A DNA stretch of 64,000 bases. Origin: Achromobacter xylosoxidans. Lineage in GTDB: Bacteria > Pseudomonadota > Gammaproteobacteria > Burkholderiales > Burkholderiaceae_B. Below the pieces are notes generated by a model. The model had not been told where the DNA came from. It saw only the letters and a program-made list of their open reading frames with translations, and did not search any database. The DNA lies in NCBI RefSeq assembly GCF_014490035.1, contig NZ_CP061008.1, positions 2,232,001 to 2,296,000 on the forward strand. Direction: 5' to 3'. A program made the position numbers and the translations under genes. The first letter of the stretch is position 1. Each line of letters opens with the position of its first letter. Of the stretch, positions 43,618-52,537 are shown in pieces.

Positions 43618-44622
43618 ATGTCTACTGAAGAACAGGCCGCCGACGACTCGAAACGAGAGGTCGTCGCATCGATCGCCTACGTGAACGGACGGCGGGAGCG
43701 CGAGGTTCCCATCGACCAGGTCGCCCAGTACGTCAGCCAGGACCACGGCATGCTGTGGATCGGCCTGCGCAATCCGCGCCCGGAAGTGCTGGCCAAGGTC
43801 GCCAGCGAACTCGGCGCCTGCGACAAGAACCAGGAAGAAATGCTGGAAGCCCACCGGCGGCCGAAGATCATCGACTACGGCAACATGATCCTCATCGTCG
43901 CCATCACGGTCGAGGTCGAGGCCGAGCGCCCCATCTTCGGTGAGACCCAGTTCCTGATCGGCGACGGCTTCCTGGTCACGGTGCGGCGCGGCGCGACCGC
44001 CGGCCATAGCCCCTTGCGCGAACGTCTGGAAGCCTCGCCCGACCTGCTCAAGCGCGGCAGCGACTATGTGGCTTCCGAGCTGCTGGACTGGCTGGTGGAC
44101 CGTTATGTGGCGGCCGCCGGCAAGATCGAGTCCGTGGTCGAGGGCGCCGAACAGAAGCTGCTGATCCGCGGCGCCAAGGACTCCGACATCCGCAGGCTGT
44201 ACCGGCAGCGCCGCGACTTGCTGCGCATCCATACCGTGGTGTCGCCGCTGGCCGAGATCTGCCGCCGCCTGGCGCGGGTCGAGATGTCGGCGGTGGACGA
44301 GCATGCCCGTCCGTATTTCGGCGAGGTCGCCGACCGCGTGCTGCGCGTGGATGAGCTTTTCAACTCGCTGCGCGAATCCCTGGCCTTCGCCTTTGAAGCC
44401 AGCCTGATGATAGGCCAGGCCGCGCAGAACGACACCACGCGCAAGCTGGCGTCCTGGGCCGCCATCCTGGCGGTGCCCACGGCCATTGCCGGCATCTACG
44501 GCATGAACTTCGAGTTCATGCCCGAACTGAAATCGCCCTGGGGCTATCCGATCACGCTGGGCGTCATCGTGTCGATCTGTTCGGTCCTGTATTGGCGCTT
44601 CCGCAAGTCCGGCTGGCTGTAG
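43618..44622 (+). CDS. corA: CorA-family magnesium/cobalt transporter
   Basis: Pentameric inner-membrane channel for divalent cations. The 334-residue protein has the long N-terminal cytoplasmic domain and two C-terminal transmembrane segments with the selectivity motif YGMNFEFMPEL between them, ending YWRFRKSGWL. The ATG at 43618 follows AAGGGTG; GTG 43612 is an alternative. It begins 63 bp after the helicase gene. Confidence 0.93.
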   Translation: MSTEEQAADDSKREVVASIAYVNGRREREVPIDQVAQYVSQDHGMLWIGLRNPRPEVLAKVASELGACDKNQEEMLEAHRRPKIIDYGNMILIVAITVEVEAERPIFGETQFLIGDGFLVTVRRGATAGHSPLRERLEASPDLLKRGSDYVASELLDWLVDRYVAAAGKIESVVEGAEQKLLIRGAKDSDIRRLYRQRRDLLRIHTVVSPLAEICRRLARVEMSAVDEHARPYFGEVADRVLRVDELFNSLRESLAFAFEASLMIGQAAQNDTTRKLASWAAILAVPTAIAGIYGMNFEFMPELKSPWGYPITLGVIVSICSVLYWRFRKSGWL

Positions 44623-44741
44623 GAGGGGGGGCAGCGCGCAGGGCCGCCGGCGGCCAGCGCGCGTAACCCGCCGGCCGGGCGCGACTCCACGTCCCGCCTT
44701 TATGGCAAACTGCCTGCGTTTTCCTACCTGGAGCCCGGCTG

Positions 44742-45395
44742 GTGCGCGGCAAATCTCCCTTACGCGGCGGCAGCAAGCTGACCGCCCTGATCGTCGCCGT
44801 GATCCTCGCGGCGGCGGGCGCCATCGTCAACTGGCTGCAGCCTTCGGAAAGAGATGGGCGCACCGAACGTCCGGCCCCTTCCACACAGGGCCGGCCCGGC
44901 GCGACGCTGGCTGGCGGCGTCCCGCAGGGCAGCTACACGCTCACCGGCACGATCGTGAACGTGGCCGACGGCGATACCGTGACCCTGCGCGCGCCCGACG
45001 GCCAGCACCGCATCCGCATGGACAGCATCGATGCTCCCGAAGAGGGCCACGGGTCCGATCAACCCGGACAGCCTTATGCCGAGGCCTCGCGCAAGAACCT
45101 GGCCGGTCTGGTCGCAGGCAAGACGCTCACCGCGCAATGCTACGAGAAGGATCAGTACGGCCGGGAAGTCTGCGCCCTGATCCTGGATGACGGCCGCTCG
45201 GCCAACCGCCTGCAAGTGGAGGCCGGTTACGCCTGGGCCTATACGGCGCGCCAGGGGGACTACCTGCGCGACAAGGCCATGCCGGACCTGCAGCGCCAGG
45301 CCAAGGCGGCCGGGCGCGGCCTGTGGGCGCAGCCCGGCGCCATGCAACCCTGGAAGTGGCGCTACGACTGCTGGCGGCAGCGCCAGTGCGGCTGA
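44742..45395 (+). CDS. Thermonuclease (SNase)-family protein with N-terminal membrane anchor
   Basis: Predicted phosphodiesterase acting outside the cytoplasm. The 217-residue protein has a hydrophobic N-terminal segment (LTALIVAVILAAAGAIVNWL), which could be a signal anchor, then the SNase fold with VADGDTVTLR, IRMDSIDAPE and DQYGREVCALILDDG, containing the Arg-Glu-Arg-type catalytic residues. Start is GTG 44742 with CTGGAG upstream. It lies 119 bp after corA; that gap holds a 14-bp GGCCGCCGGCGGCC palindrome. Confidence 0.88.
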   Translation: MRGKSPLRGGSKLTALIVAVILAAAGAIVNWLQPSERDGRTERPAPSTQGRPGATLAGGVPQGSYTLTGTIVNVADGDTVTLRAPDGQHRIRMDSIDAPEEGHGSDQPGQPYAEASRKNLAGLVAGKTLTAQCYEKDQYGREVCALILDDGRSANRLQVEAGYAWAYTARQGDYLRDKAMPDLQRQAKAAGRGLWAQPGAMQPWKWRYDCWRQRQCG

Positions 45396-45516
45396 ACCCG
45401 CGCGGGCCGGCCCGGAACGCCGCGCCCAAGCGCCGCCAGCCCTGGGGGATGCCTGGGTATGGTCCCCGGCCCGTGTTTGCTATCCTCTGTCGCAACGATT
45501 CGAAGGGAAGGTTTCC

Positions 45517-47754
45517 ATGCGTGCATTGAAGCGGCTCTGGGCGGCGGCCATGCTGCTGTCGCTGGCGTTGGCGGGCTGCTCGCAAGAAAGCCCCATCAAC
45601 AGCCCCTATCCGTCCGGCGCCGAAAGCCAGAACACGCTGTTTTCCGCCTTCGTCAAACGCTCTCCGAAGTACCTGGATCCGGCCAGCTCTTATTCCGGCG
45701 ACGAGACCCCTTATACGTACAACATCTATGAGACGCTGTACGGCTACCACTACCTGAAGCGGCCCTACGAACTGGTGCCGCGCGCGGCGGCGTCGATCGA
45801 CCCGCCCGTCTACCTGGACGCGCAGGGCAACACGTTGCCCGCCGACACGCCCGGCGAGCAGATCGCGCAAAGCATCTACGACATCAAGATCCGGCCGGGG
45901 GCGCGCTTTGCGCCGCATCCGGCATTCGCCCGCAAGACCGACGGCAGCTACGACTACTTCCCGCTGGCGCCAGGCGAACTGGACGACAAGTTCTACATTC
46001 CCGATTTCCCGCGCACCGGCACGCGCGAACTGACGGCCGATGATTACGTCTACGCGTTCCGGCGCCTGGTCAGCCCGCGCGTGGTGTCGCCGATCTCCAG
46101 CCTCATGACCGAGCACGTGACGGGCCTGAAGGAGTATGCCGACCGGCTGCGCCAGCGCGACCAGGCGCTGCGGCAAGACATGCCGGGCGGCGCCGGCGCG
46201 CCGCCCTGGCTGGATCTGCGCGAGGCCGACGGCTTTACGGGCGTGCAGGCGCTGGATCCGCATACGCTGCGCATCCGCGTCAACGGCAAGTACCCGCAGT
46301 TCAAGTACTGGCTGGCCATGACGTTCACCGCGCCCATCCCCTGGGAAGCGGACCGCTTCTACAGCCAGCCCGGCATGGCGGCGCACGACCTGTCGTTCAA
46401 TACGTGGCCGGTCGGCACCGGCCCCTACATGCTGGTGGAGTCGCTGCAGAACCGCCGCCACGTGCTGGGCCGCAACCCCAACTTCCACGGCGAACCCTAT
46501 CCCTGCGAAGGCGAGCCCGGCGACGCGGCCGCGGGGTTGCTGGCCGACTGCGGCAAGCCCACGCCCTTCATCGACCGCGCGGAATTCAGCGTCGAAAAGG
46601 AAGCCATCCCTCTGACCGGCAAGTTCCTGCAGGGCTATTACGACGTGCCGCAGATCGAGCGCGGCGAGTACGGCGTGGCCATGCTGGTCGCGGCGGGCGA
46701 CAGCCAGGACAAGGCGCGCCTGTACAACGAACACGGCATCAAGCTGCCCACGACCGTCGAGACCGCCAACTGGTACATGGGCTTCAACTGGCTGGACCCG
46801 GTGGTGGGCAAGGGCGACACGCCGGAACAGGAAGAAAGGAACCGCAAGCTGCGCCAGGCCATCAGCATCGCCTTCGACTGGGAAGAGTACGTCGCGGTGT
46901 TCGAAAACAGCCAGGCATCGGTGGCTTACGGCCCGGTGCCGCCGGGCGTGCTCGGCTACCGCGAGCCGCCCGAAGGCGTGAACCCGGTGGTCTACAACCT
47001 GGTCGACGGCAAGCCCGTGCGCAAGTCCGTGGACGTTGCCCGCCGCCTGCTGGCCGAGGCCGGCTACCCAGACGGCCGCAACGCCCAGACCGGGGCGCCG
47101 CTGGTGCTCTATTACGACTCGATGCAGGGCGGCGGCTCCAATCCGCAGTTCGACTGGATGCGGCGCCAGATGGCCAAGATCGGCGTGCAGCTGGACGTGC
47201 GCGCCACCGACTACAACCGCTTCCAGGACAAGATGATGCGAGGGTCCGCGCAGATCTTCCTGTGGGGCTGGAACGCCGACTACCCCGACGCCGAGAACTT
47301 CCTGTTCCTGCTTTACGGTCCCAACGCCAAGGCCAAGGGCGGCGGCGAGAACGCGGCCAACTACGCCAGCCCCGAATATGACCGCCTCTTCGAGCAGATG
47401 AAGTTCCTGGACGATGGCCCCGAAAAGGAACAGCTCATCGCCAAGATGACCGCCATCGTGCAGCGCGACGCGCCCTGGATGTTCGGCTACTTCCCGATGT
47501 CGGGCGGCGCGTACCAGCAGTGGGTCGGCAATGCCAAGCCGACCCAGATGGTGCGCAATACGCTGCAGTACATGAAGATAGACCCGGTCCTGCGGCAGCA
47601 GAAGATCGACGAGTGGAATTATCCGAGGTGGTGGCCGATAGGCCTGTTCGCGCTATTGCTGGCGCTGGCGATATGGCCGTCATATGTGGCGCTGAAGCGG
47701 CGTGAACGCCAGACGGCATTCGCGCCGGCCCTGGGCAAGGAGCATCAATCATGA
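45517..47754 (+). CDS. Family 5 extracellular solute-binding lipoprotein with C-terminal membrane segment
   Basis: Predicted peptide or oligopeptide-binding component of the following ABC importer. The 745-residue precursor has a lipobox LALAGC (C21), a family-5 SBP body (RELTADDYVYAFRRLVSPR, NTWPVGTGPYMLVESL, RNPNFHGE, NRKLRQAISIAFDWEEYV, FQDKMMRGSAQIFLWGWNAD). Unusually it ends with a hydrophobic segment (PIGLFALLLALAIWPSYVA, about 707-725) followed by the basic KRRER, so it may be doubly anchored in the inner membrane. AAGGGAAGG before ATG 45517 decides the start; the frame extends upstream into the nuclease gene without meaning. It is longer than ordinary DppA (about 535). Confidence 0.9.
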   Translation: MRALKRLWAAAMLLSLALAGCSQESPINSPYPSGAESQNTLFSAFVKRSPKYLDPASSYSGDETPYTYNIYETLYGYHYLKRPYELVPRAAASIDPPVYLDAQGNTLPADTPGEQIAQSIYDIKIRPGARFAPHPAFARKTDGSYDYFPLAPGELDDKFYIPDFPRTGTRELTADDYVYAFRRLVSPRVVSPISSLMTEHVTGLKEYADRLRQRDQALRQDMPGGAGAPPWLDLREADGFTGVQALDPHTLRIRVNGKYPQFKYWLAMTFTAPIPWEADRFYSQPGMAAHDLSFNTWPVGTGPYMLVESLQNRRHVLGRNPNFHGEPYPCEGEPGDAAAGLLADCGKPTPFIDRAEFSVEKEAIPLTGKFLQGYYDVPQIERGEYGVAMLVAAGDSQDKARLYNEHGIKLPTTVETANWYMGFNWLDPVVGKGDTPEQEERNRKLRQAISIAFDWEEYVAVFENSQASVAYGPVPPGVLGYREPPEGVNPVVYNLVDGKPVRKSVDVARRLLAEAGYPDGRNAQTGAPLVLYYDSMQGGGSNPQFDWMRRQMAKIGVQLDVRATDYNRFQDKMMRGSAQIFLWGWNADYPDAENFLFLLYGPNAKAKGGGENAANYASPEYDRLFEQMKFLDDGPEKEQLIAKMTAIVQRDAPWMFGYFPMSGGAYQQWVGNAKPTQMVRNTLQYMKIDPVLRQQKIDEWNYPRWWPIGLFALLLALAIWPSYVALKRRERQTAFAPALGKEHQS

Positions 47755-48728
47755 TCGGCTATGTGATCCGCCGGTTGCTGTACGGCGTGCTGATCCTGAT
47801 CGGCGTGAATCTCTTCACCTTCATCCTGTTCTTCGCCGTGAACACGCCCGACGACATGGCGCGGCTGGCCATCGGTGGGCAGCGCGCCAACCAGGAAGCC
47901 GTGGAGAAATGGAAGGTCGAGCGCGGCTACGACAAGCCGCTGTTCTTCAATGCCAAGGCTCAAGGCGCGGCGCAACTGACCGACACGGTGTTCTACCAGC
48001 GTTCGGTGCCCTTGCTGGTCATGGACTTCGGCGCGTCCGACGGCGGGCGCGACATCGGCCGCGAGATCAAGACGCGCATGGGGCCCAGCCTGGCGCTGGC
48101 GGTGCCCACCTTCTTCCTGGGGCTCTTCGTCAGCATCGTCTTTTCCCTGACGCTGGTGTATTTCCGCGCCACGCGGCTCGACTTCTGGGGCGTGGTGGTC
48201 TGCGTGCTGCTGCTGTCCATCTCCAGCCTGTTCTACATCATCGCCGGCCAATGGGTCTTTGCGAAGCTGTTGCGGCTGGTGCCGTTCTCGGGCTTTTCGG
48301 GTGGGCTGGACGTGGTCAAGTTCCTGGCGCTGCCGGTGCTGGTCGCGATCGTGTCGCGGCTGGGGCCGGAGGCGCGCTTCTACCGCACCCTGTTCCTGGA
48401 GGAGATCGGCAAGGACTATGTGCGCACCGCGCGTTCCAAGGGCCTGGCTGAACGCGTCGTGCTGTTCCGGCACGTGCTGCGCAACGCCATGTTGCCCATC
48501 CTGACCAGCACGGTGGCCGCGTTGCCGCTGCTGTTCATGGGCAGCCTGATCGCGGAGTCCTTCTTCGGCATTCCCGGCCTGGGCAGCTACACCATCGACG
48601 CCATCAACGCGCAGGACTTCTCCATCGTGCGCGCCATGGTGTTCCTGGGCGCCGCCCTCTACATCGTGGGGCTGATCCTGGCCGACATTTCCTACACGCT
48701 GGCCGACCCCCGCGTCCGATTCGAGTAG
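47751..48728 (+). CDS. ABC transporter permease, DppB/OppB type
   Basis: Inner-membrane permease of the peptide importer, 325 residues. The first segment YVIRRLLYGVLILIGVNLFT and the EAA loop (EEIGKDYVRTARSKGLAERV, then HVLRNAMLPIL) are characteristic. The region 30-110 after TM1 is a periplasmic loop. ATG 47751 overlaps the SBP stop (ATGA), so translation is coupled. Confidence 0.93.
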   Translation: MIGYVIRRLLYGVLILIGVNLFTFILFFAVNTPDDMARLAIGGQRANQEAVEKWKVERGYDKPLFFNAKAQGAAQLTDTVFYQRSVPLLVMDFGASDGGRDIGREIKTRMGPSLALAVPTFFLGLFVSIVFSLTLVYFRATRLDFWGVVVCVLLLSISSLFYIIAGQWVFAKLLRLVPFSGFSGGLDVVKFLALPVLVAIVSRLGPEARFYRTLFLEEIGKDYVRTARSKGLAERVVLFRHVLRNAMLPILTSTVAALPLLFMGSLIAESFFGIPGLGSYTIDAINAQDFSIVRAMVFLGAALYIVGLILADISYTLADPRVRFE

Positions 48729-48733
48729 CCGCC

Positions 48734-50230
48734 ATGCCCAAGTTCGTCTTCCTCTGGACCGATATCGCGCTGTGGCTCATGGCGCTGGGCGCGCTGGCCT
48801 ATGTATGGCATGTGCGCCGCAGCCCGAACCTGCGCGCGACCTGGGCGCGCGTGGCGCGCGACACGCCGGCCATGTGCTCGGCGGTGATTCTGGCCGCGTT
48901 CGTGGTGGTGGGCCTGCTGGACTCGGTGCATTACCGGCCGCTGCTGCCGCCGGCCCCCGGCGCCGCGGCCGACGCGCCGCCGGCCTATGCGCCTGCGGTG
49001 CGCTCGGCGCTGGACGGACTGCTCACGGGTTCCGTGCTGACCACGCCGGAAAAGACCTATTCCGAGCCTTTGGCGATACGGCAGTTCACCAAGGAAACCA
49101 TGCTCGTCAACGACAAGCCGGTGCGCGACTTTCCCCGGCTGCGGGGAGCGGGCGTGCATCTGGAAGACGCCGACCGCGACCACCTGGGCGATGTCGCCAA
49201 GCGGCTCGGGCTGGGCTTGGCCGCAGGGCTGGCGGTGTCCGCCGCCGTGATCGGGCTGATGTACGCAGGCCTGGCCCGGCGGCGCGCCGCAAGGGCCGCC
49301 GACGAGGCGGCTTCGGACGTACCCTGGCGCGCCATGGCCGTCACCTTCACGCTGCTGTGCCTGACGGCTGGCGCCCTGGCCGGCCTGTCCAGCGGCTATC
49401 ACGCGCTGGGCACCGACCGCATCGGCAACGACGTGCTGTGGCAGGCCCTGAAGAGCATCCGCACCGCGCTGGTCATCGGCAGCCTCACCACCATCGCCAT
49501 GCTGCCGCCGGCCATCGTCTTCGGCATCGCCGCCGGCTATTTCAAAGGCAAGGTCGACGACGGCATCCAGTACCTCTACACCACCATCACCTCGATTCCG
49601 GGCGTGCTGCTGGTGGCCGCCTGCGCGTTGATGATGCAGGTGTACATCGACAACCATGCCGACCTGTTCGACACATCAGCCGCGCGCGCCGACCTGCGGC
49701 TGTTCCTGCTCTGCATGATCCTGGGCTTTACCGGCTGGGCCGGGCTGTGCCGCCTGCTGCGCGCCGAAACCCTCAAGCTGCGCGAGCTGGAATACGTGCA
49801 GGCGGCGCGGGCCTTCGGCGTTTCCCACTGGCGCATCATGACCCGCCATCTGCTGCCCAACGTGGCGCACCTGGTCCTGATCACCGTGGTGCTGGAATTT
49901 TCCGGCCTGGTCTTGTACGAGGCGGTGCTGTCCTATCTGGGCATAGGCGTGGATCCCAGCATGAACTCCTTCGGCTCCATGATCGATGGCGCCCGTCTGG
50001 AAATGTCCCGCGACCCGATGATCTGGTGGAACCTCTTGACCGCATTCCTGTTCATGCTGGCGCTGGTGCTGGCGGCCAATTTGTTTGCCGACGCGGTGCG
50101 CGATGCCTTTGATCCGCGCACGCGCCGCTACAAGCCCGGCCGCATGGCGCGCCTCGGCCTGTTCGGCCGCGCGCCGCGCACGGCCCTGGCGACCGATACG
50201 CGCCAGTCCCGCCCGGGAGATGCGCCATGA
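48734..50230 (+). CDS. ABC transporter permease, DppC/OppC type, with extended N-terminus
   Basis: Second permease of the importer. At 498 residues it is much longer than DppC (about 300); the extra N-terminal part has two or three additional hydrophobic segments (LWLMALGALAYVWHV, MCSAVILAAFVVVGLLDSV, AAGLAVSAAVIGLMYAG) with a periplasmic stretch between. The permease core follows, with LGTDRIGNDVLWQALKSIRT and the EAA loop EYVQAARAFGVSHWRIMTRH. It starts 5 bp after the first permease and overlaps the ATPase by 4 bp. Confidence 0.92.
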   Translation: MPKFVFLWTDIALWLMALGALAYVWHVRRSPNLRATWARVARDTPAMCSAVILAAFVVVGLLDSVHYRPLLPPAPGAAADAPPAYAPAVRSALDGLLTGSVLTTPEKTYSEPLAIRQFTKETMLVNDKPVRDFPRLRGAGVHLEDADRDHLGDVAKRLGLGLAAGLAVSAAVIGLMYAGLARRRAARAADEAASDVPWRAMAVTFTLLCLTAGALAGLSSGYHALGTDRIGNDVLWQALKSIRTALVIGSLTTIAMLPPAIVFGIAAGYFKGKVDDGIQYLYTTITSIPGVLLVAACALMMQVYIDNHADLFDTSAARADLRLFLLCMILGFTGWAGLCRLLRAETLKLRELEYVQAARAFGVSHWRIMTRHLLPNVAHLVLITVVLEFSGLVLYEAVLSYLGIGVDPSMNSFGSMIDGARLEMSRDPMIWWNLLTAFLFMLALVLAANLFADAVRDAFDPRTRRYKPGRMARLGLFGRAPRTALATDTRQSRPGDAP

Positions 50231-51924
50231 GCCAGGCTCCCTTGCTCGAAGTGCATGGCCTGGACGTCGATATCGCCGGCGAAAGCGGCATGACGCATGC
50301 GGTCAAGCGGCTGCAGCTGGCGATCTCCAGACGGCAGACTTTCGCGCTGGTCGGCGAATCGGGTTGCGGCAAGAGCATGACGGCGCTGGCGCTGCTGCGC
50401 CTGCTGCCCGACGCCGGCCGCATCGTGGGCGGACAGATCGACCTGGACGGAGAAGACCTCAACCGCCTGCCGGAAAGCGCCATGCGCGGCGTGCGCGGCG
50501 GGCGCATCGGCATCATCTTCCAGGAACCGTCCACCAGCCTGAACCCGGTCATGCGGGTGGGCGACCAGATCATCGAAACGCTGATCGCCCATACGCCTTT
50601 GCGCGGCGCGGCGGCGCGCGCCCGCGCCGTGGACTGGCTGCGGCGGGTGGGCATTCCCGAGCCCGAGCGGCGCATCGACGACTATCCGTTCCAGTTCTCG
50701 GGCGGGCAGAAGCAGCGCGTCATGATCGCCATCGCGCTGGCGGCCGAGCCCTTGCTGCTCATCGCGGACGAGCCCACCACGGCGCTGGACGTCACGGTGC
50801 AGGCGCAGGTGCTGGATCTGCTGGCCGACATCCAGCGGGAAATGGGCATGGCGGTGCTGCTGATCACCCACGACCTGGCGGTGGTGAAGAACGTCGCCCA
50901 CCACGTGGCGCTGATGCGCGGCGGCGAGATCGTCGAAAGCGCCGACGCCGGGGAGTTCTTCCGCGCGCCGAAGCACCCCTATGCGCGGCAGCTGTTCGAA
51001 GCGATCCCCACGTTCGAAAAGCGCGGTACGCCGCTCACGGAAAGCGGCCGCGAGGCCATGGCGCGAGACGCGGCCCGGGTGGCCGCCGACGCCCAGGCGC
51101 GCGATGCCGGCGTGGTGCTGGACGTGCAGGACCTGAAGGTCCATTACCCCGTGCGCAAGGGGCCGCTGCGCCGCGTCGCATCCTGGGTCAAGGCCGTGGA
51201 CGGCGTGACCTTCACGCTGAAGGCCGGCGAAACGCTGGCCCTGCTGGGCGAGTCCGGCTGCGGCAAGACCACCACGGGCAAGGCGTTGCTGCGATTGATC
51301 GACGGCGCGCGCGTATCGGGCCGGGCCATGCTGCAGGGGCAGGACGTGCTGTCGGCGGACCGGCGCACGCTGCAGCGGCTGAGGCAGGACATCCAGATCG
51401 TCTTCCAGGACCCGTATGCCTCGCTCGATCCGCGCATGCGGGTAGGCGACATCCTGGATGAGGGGCTGGCGTCCCTGCGTGCCGGCATGGACAAGGAATC
51501 GCGCCGCGCGCATGCCGCAAGGCTGATCGAACGCGTGGGCCTGCCGTCCAATACCCTGGCGCGCTATCCGCACGAATTCTCGGGCGGCCAGCGCCAGCGG
51601 ATCGCCATTGCGCGGGCGCTGGCGGTCGAACCCAAAGTGCTGATCTGCGATGAGCCCACGTCGGCGCTGGATGTCTCCGTGCAAGCCCAGATCCTGGACC
51701 TGCTGCGTGAATTACAGCTTGAGCTGGGCATTGCCTATCTGTTCATCACGCACAACTTCGGCGTGGTCGAGTATCTGGCGGACCGCATCGCCGTCATGGA
51801 CGGCGGACGCATCATCGAATTGGGCCAGGCCGATGCGGTGCTGCACGAACCGCGCCAGGACATGACGCGCAGGCTGCTGGCTGCGGTGCCGCGTCTGCAC
51901 TTCGGGCCCTCCGAAGCGGTCTGA
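50227..51924 (+). CDS. Fused dual ABC ATPase (DppD-DppF/YejF type)
   Basis: Energises the peptide importer. The 565-residue protein holds two complete nucleotide-binding domains: NBD1 with GESGCGKSMT, FSGGQKQRV and IADEPTTALD; NBD2 with GESGCGKTTTG, FSGGQRQRIA and CDEPTSALD. Both have the C-terminal oligopeptide-transport extension (APKHPYARQLFEAIP in the first). The fusion makes the operon resemble yejABEF. ATGA overlap with the permease gene. Confidence 0.94.
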   Translation: MSQAPLLEVHGLDVDIAGESGMTHAVKRLQLAISRRQTFALVGESGCGKSMTALALLRLLPDAGRIVGGQIDLDGEDLNRLPESAMRGVRGGRIGIIFQEPSTSLNPVMRVGDQIIETLIAHTPLRGAAARARAVDWLRRVGIPEPERRIDDYPFQFSGGQKQRVMIAIALAAEPLLLIADEPTTALDVTVQAQVLDLLADIQREMGMAVLLITHDLAVVKNVAHHVALMRGGEIVESADAGEFFRAPKHPYARQLFEAIPTFEKRGTPLTESGREAMARDAARVAADAQARDAGVVLDVQDLKVHYPVRKGPLRRVASWVKAVDGVTFTLKAGETLALLGESGCGKTTTGKALLRLIDGARVSGRAMLQGQDVLSADRRTLQRLRQDIQIVFQDPYASLDPRMRVGDILDEGLASLRAGMDKESRRAHAARLIERVGLPSNTLARYPHEFSGGQRQRIAIARALAVEPKVLICDEPTSALDVSVQAQILDLLRELQLELGIAYLFITHNFGVVEYLADRIAVMDGGRIIELGQADAVLHEPRQDMTRRLLAAVPRLHFGPSEAV

Positions 51925-51932
51925 TCCGGCTC

Positions 51933-51961
51933 ATGCGGCGGGGGCCGGGCCCCCGCCGCAT
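51933..51961. terminator. Bidirectional-type hairpin between the ABC operon and the MarR gene
   Basis: Perfect 13-bp stem ATGCGGCGGGGGC/GCCCCCGCCGCAT (51933-51945 with 51949-51961) and a 3-base loop, placed exactly between the two convergent stop codons. No T tract on either side. Confidence 0.65.
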
Positions 51962-51963
51962 GG

Positions 51964-52509
51964 TTACACGGGTTGGTGTGCGCTGCCTCTTTCCAGCCAC
52001 GCCAGCGTGTCGCGCTTCAGGCTGCGGCCGCAACGCGTCAGGAAGGCGTGCACCGCTTCCAGTTCCGCGGTGTCATAACCGCGTGCCGTGGTCGCGATGG
52101 CTTCGGCGATCCACTGCCGTTCCTGCGCCAGCGCCTGGCACGACTCCTCGACCGGCCGGATCACGATCATCCGGCGGTCCAGCGGGTGGCGGCCGCGCTG
52201 GACATAACCGGCCGCTTCCAGCCGGTTGATCAAGGCCGTCGCGCCGCCGGAGCTGATGCCCATCAACTGGGCCAGATGGCCGGTTGGAAGGGCATCGAAC
52301 TCCATGACCAGCTCCAGCGCCTTCAGGTCCGCCAGGGGAATGCCCAGCTTTTCCGCCAGGGCCGACTGGCATGCCGCGTTGTAGGCGGCGAACTGCCGCC
52401 CCAGCAGCAGGACGATTTCGTCCAGCATGCCGGACCGCCGGTTGCTTCCTGCTGATTCAGCCATGCCGGTCACATGCTCGTGGTGAAAGTAGGTCTGTTG
52501 TTGCAGCAT
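51964..52509 (-). CDS. MarR-family transcriptional regulator
   Basis: Winged-helix regulator of 181 residues. The DNA-binding domain shows DALPTGHLAQLMGISSGGAT and ALINRLEAAGYVQRGRHPLD with the wing RRMIVIRP. ATG 52509 has AGGAA upstream; an in-frame ATG at 52464 is an alternative. It lies 28 bp downstream of the repeat lipoprotein gene on the same strand, so it probably shares its transcript and may regulate it. The ligand is unknown. Confidence 0.87.
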   Translation of the reverse strand: MLQQQTYFHHEHVTGMAESAGSNRRSGMLDEIVLLLGRQFAAYNAACQSALAEKLGIPLADLKALELVMEFDALPTGHLAQLMGISSGGATALINRLEAAGYVQRGRHPLDRRMIVIRPVEESCQALAQERQWIAEAIATTARGYDTAELEAVHAFLTRCGRSLKRDTLAWLERGSAHQPV

Positions 52510-52537
52510 GATGTGGGTTCCTGGCGGTTGCGATGGA

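Noticed and set aside
44623..44741. G-run and GGCCGCCGGCGGCC palindrome after corA as a phase-variable tract or operator
   Set aside because: The G-run lies outside any coding sequence and the palindrome is simple GC-rich sequence expected by chance here; at most part of a terminator.
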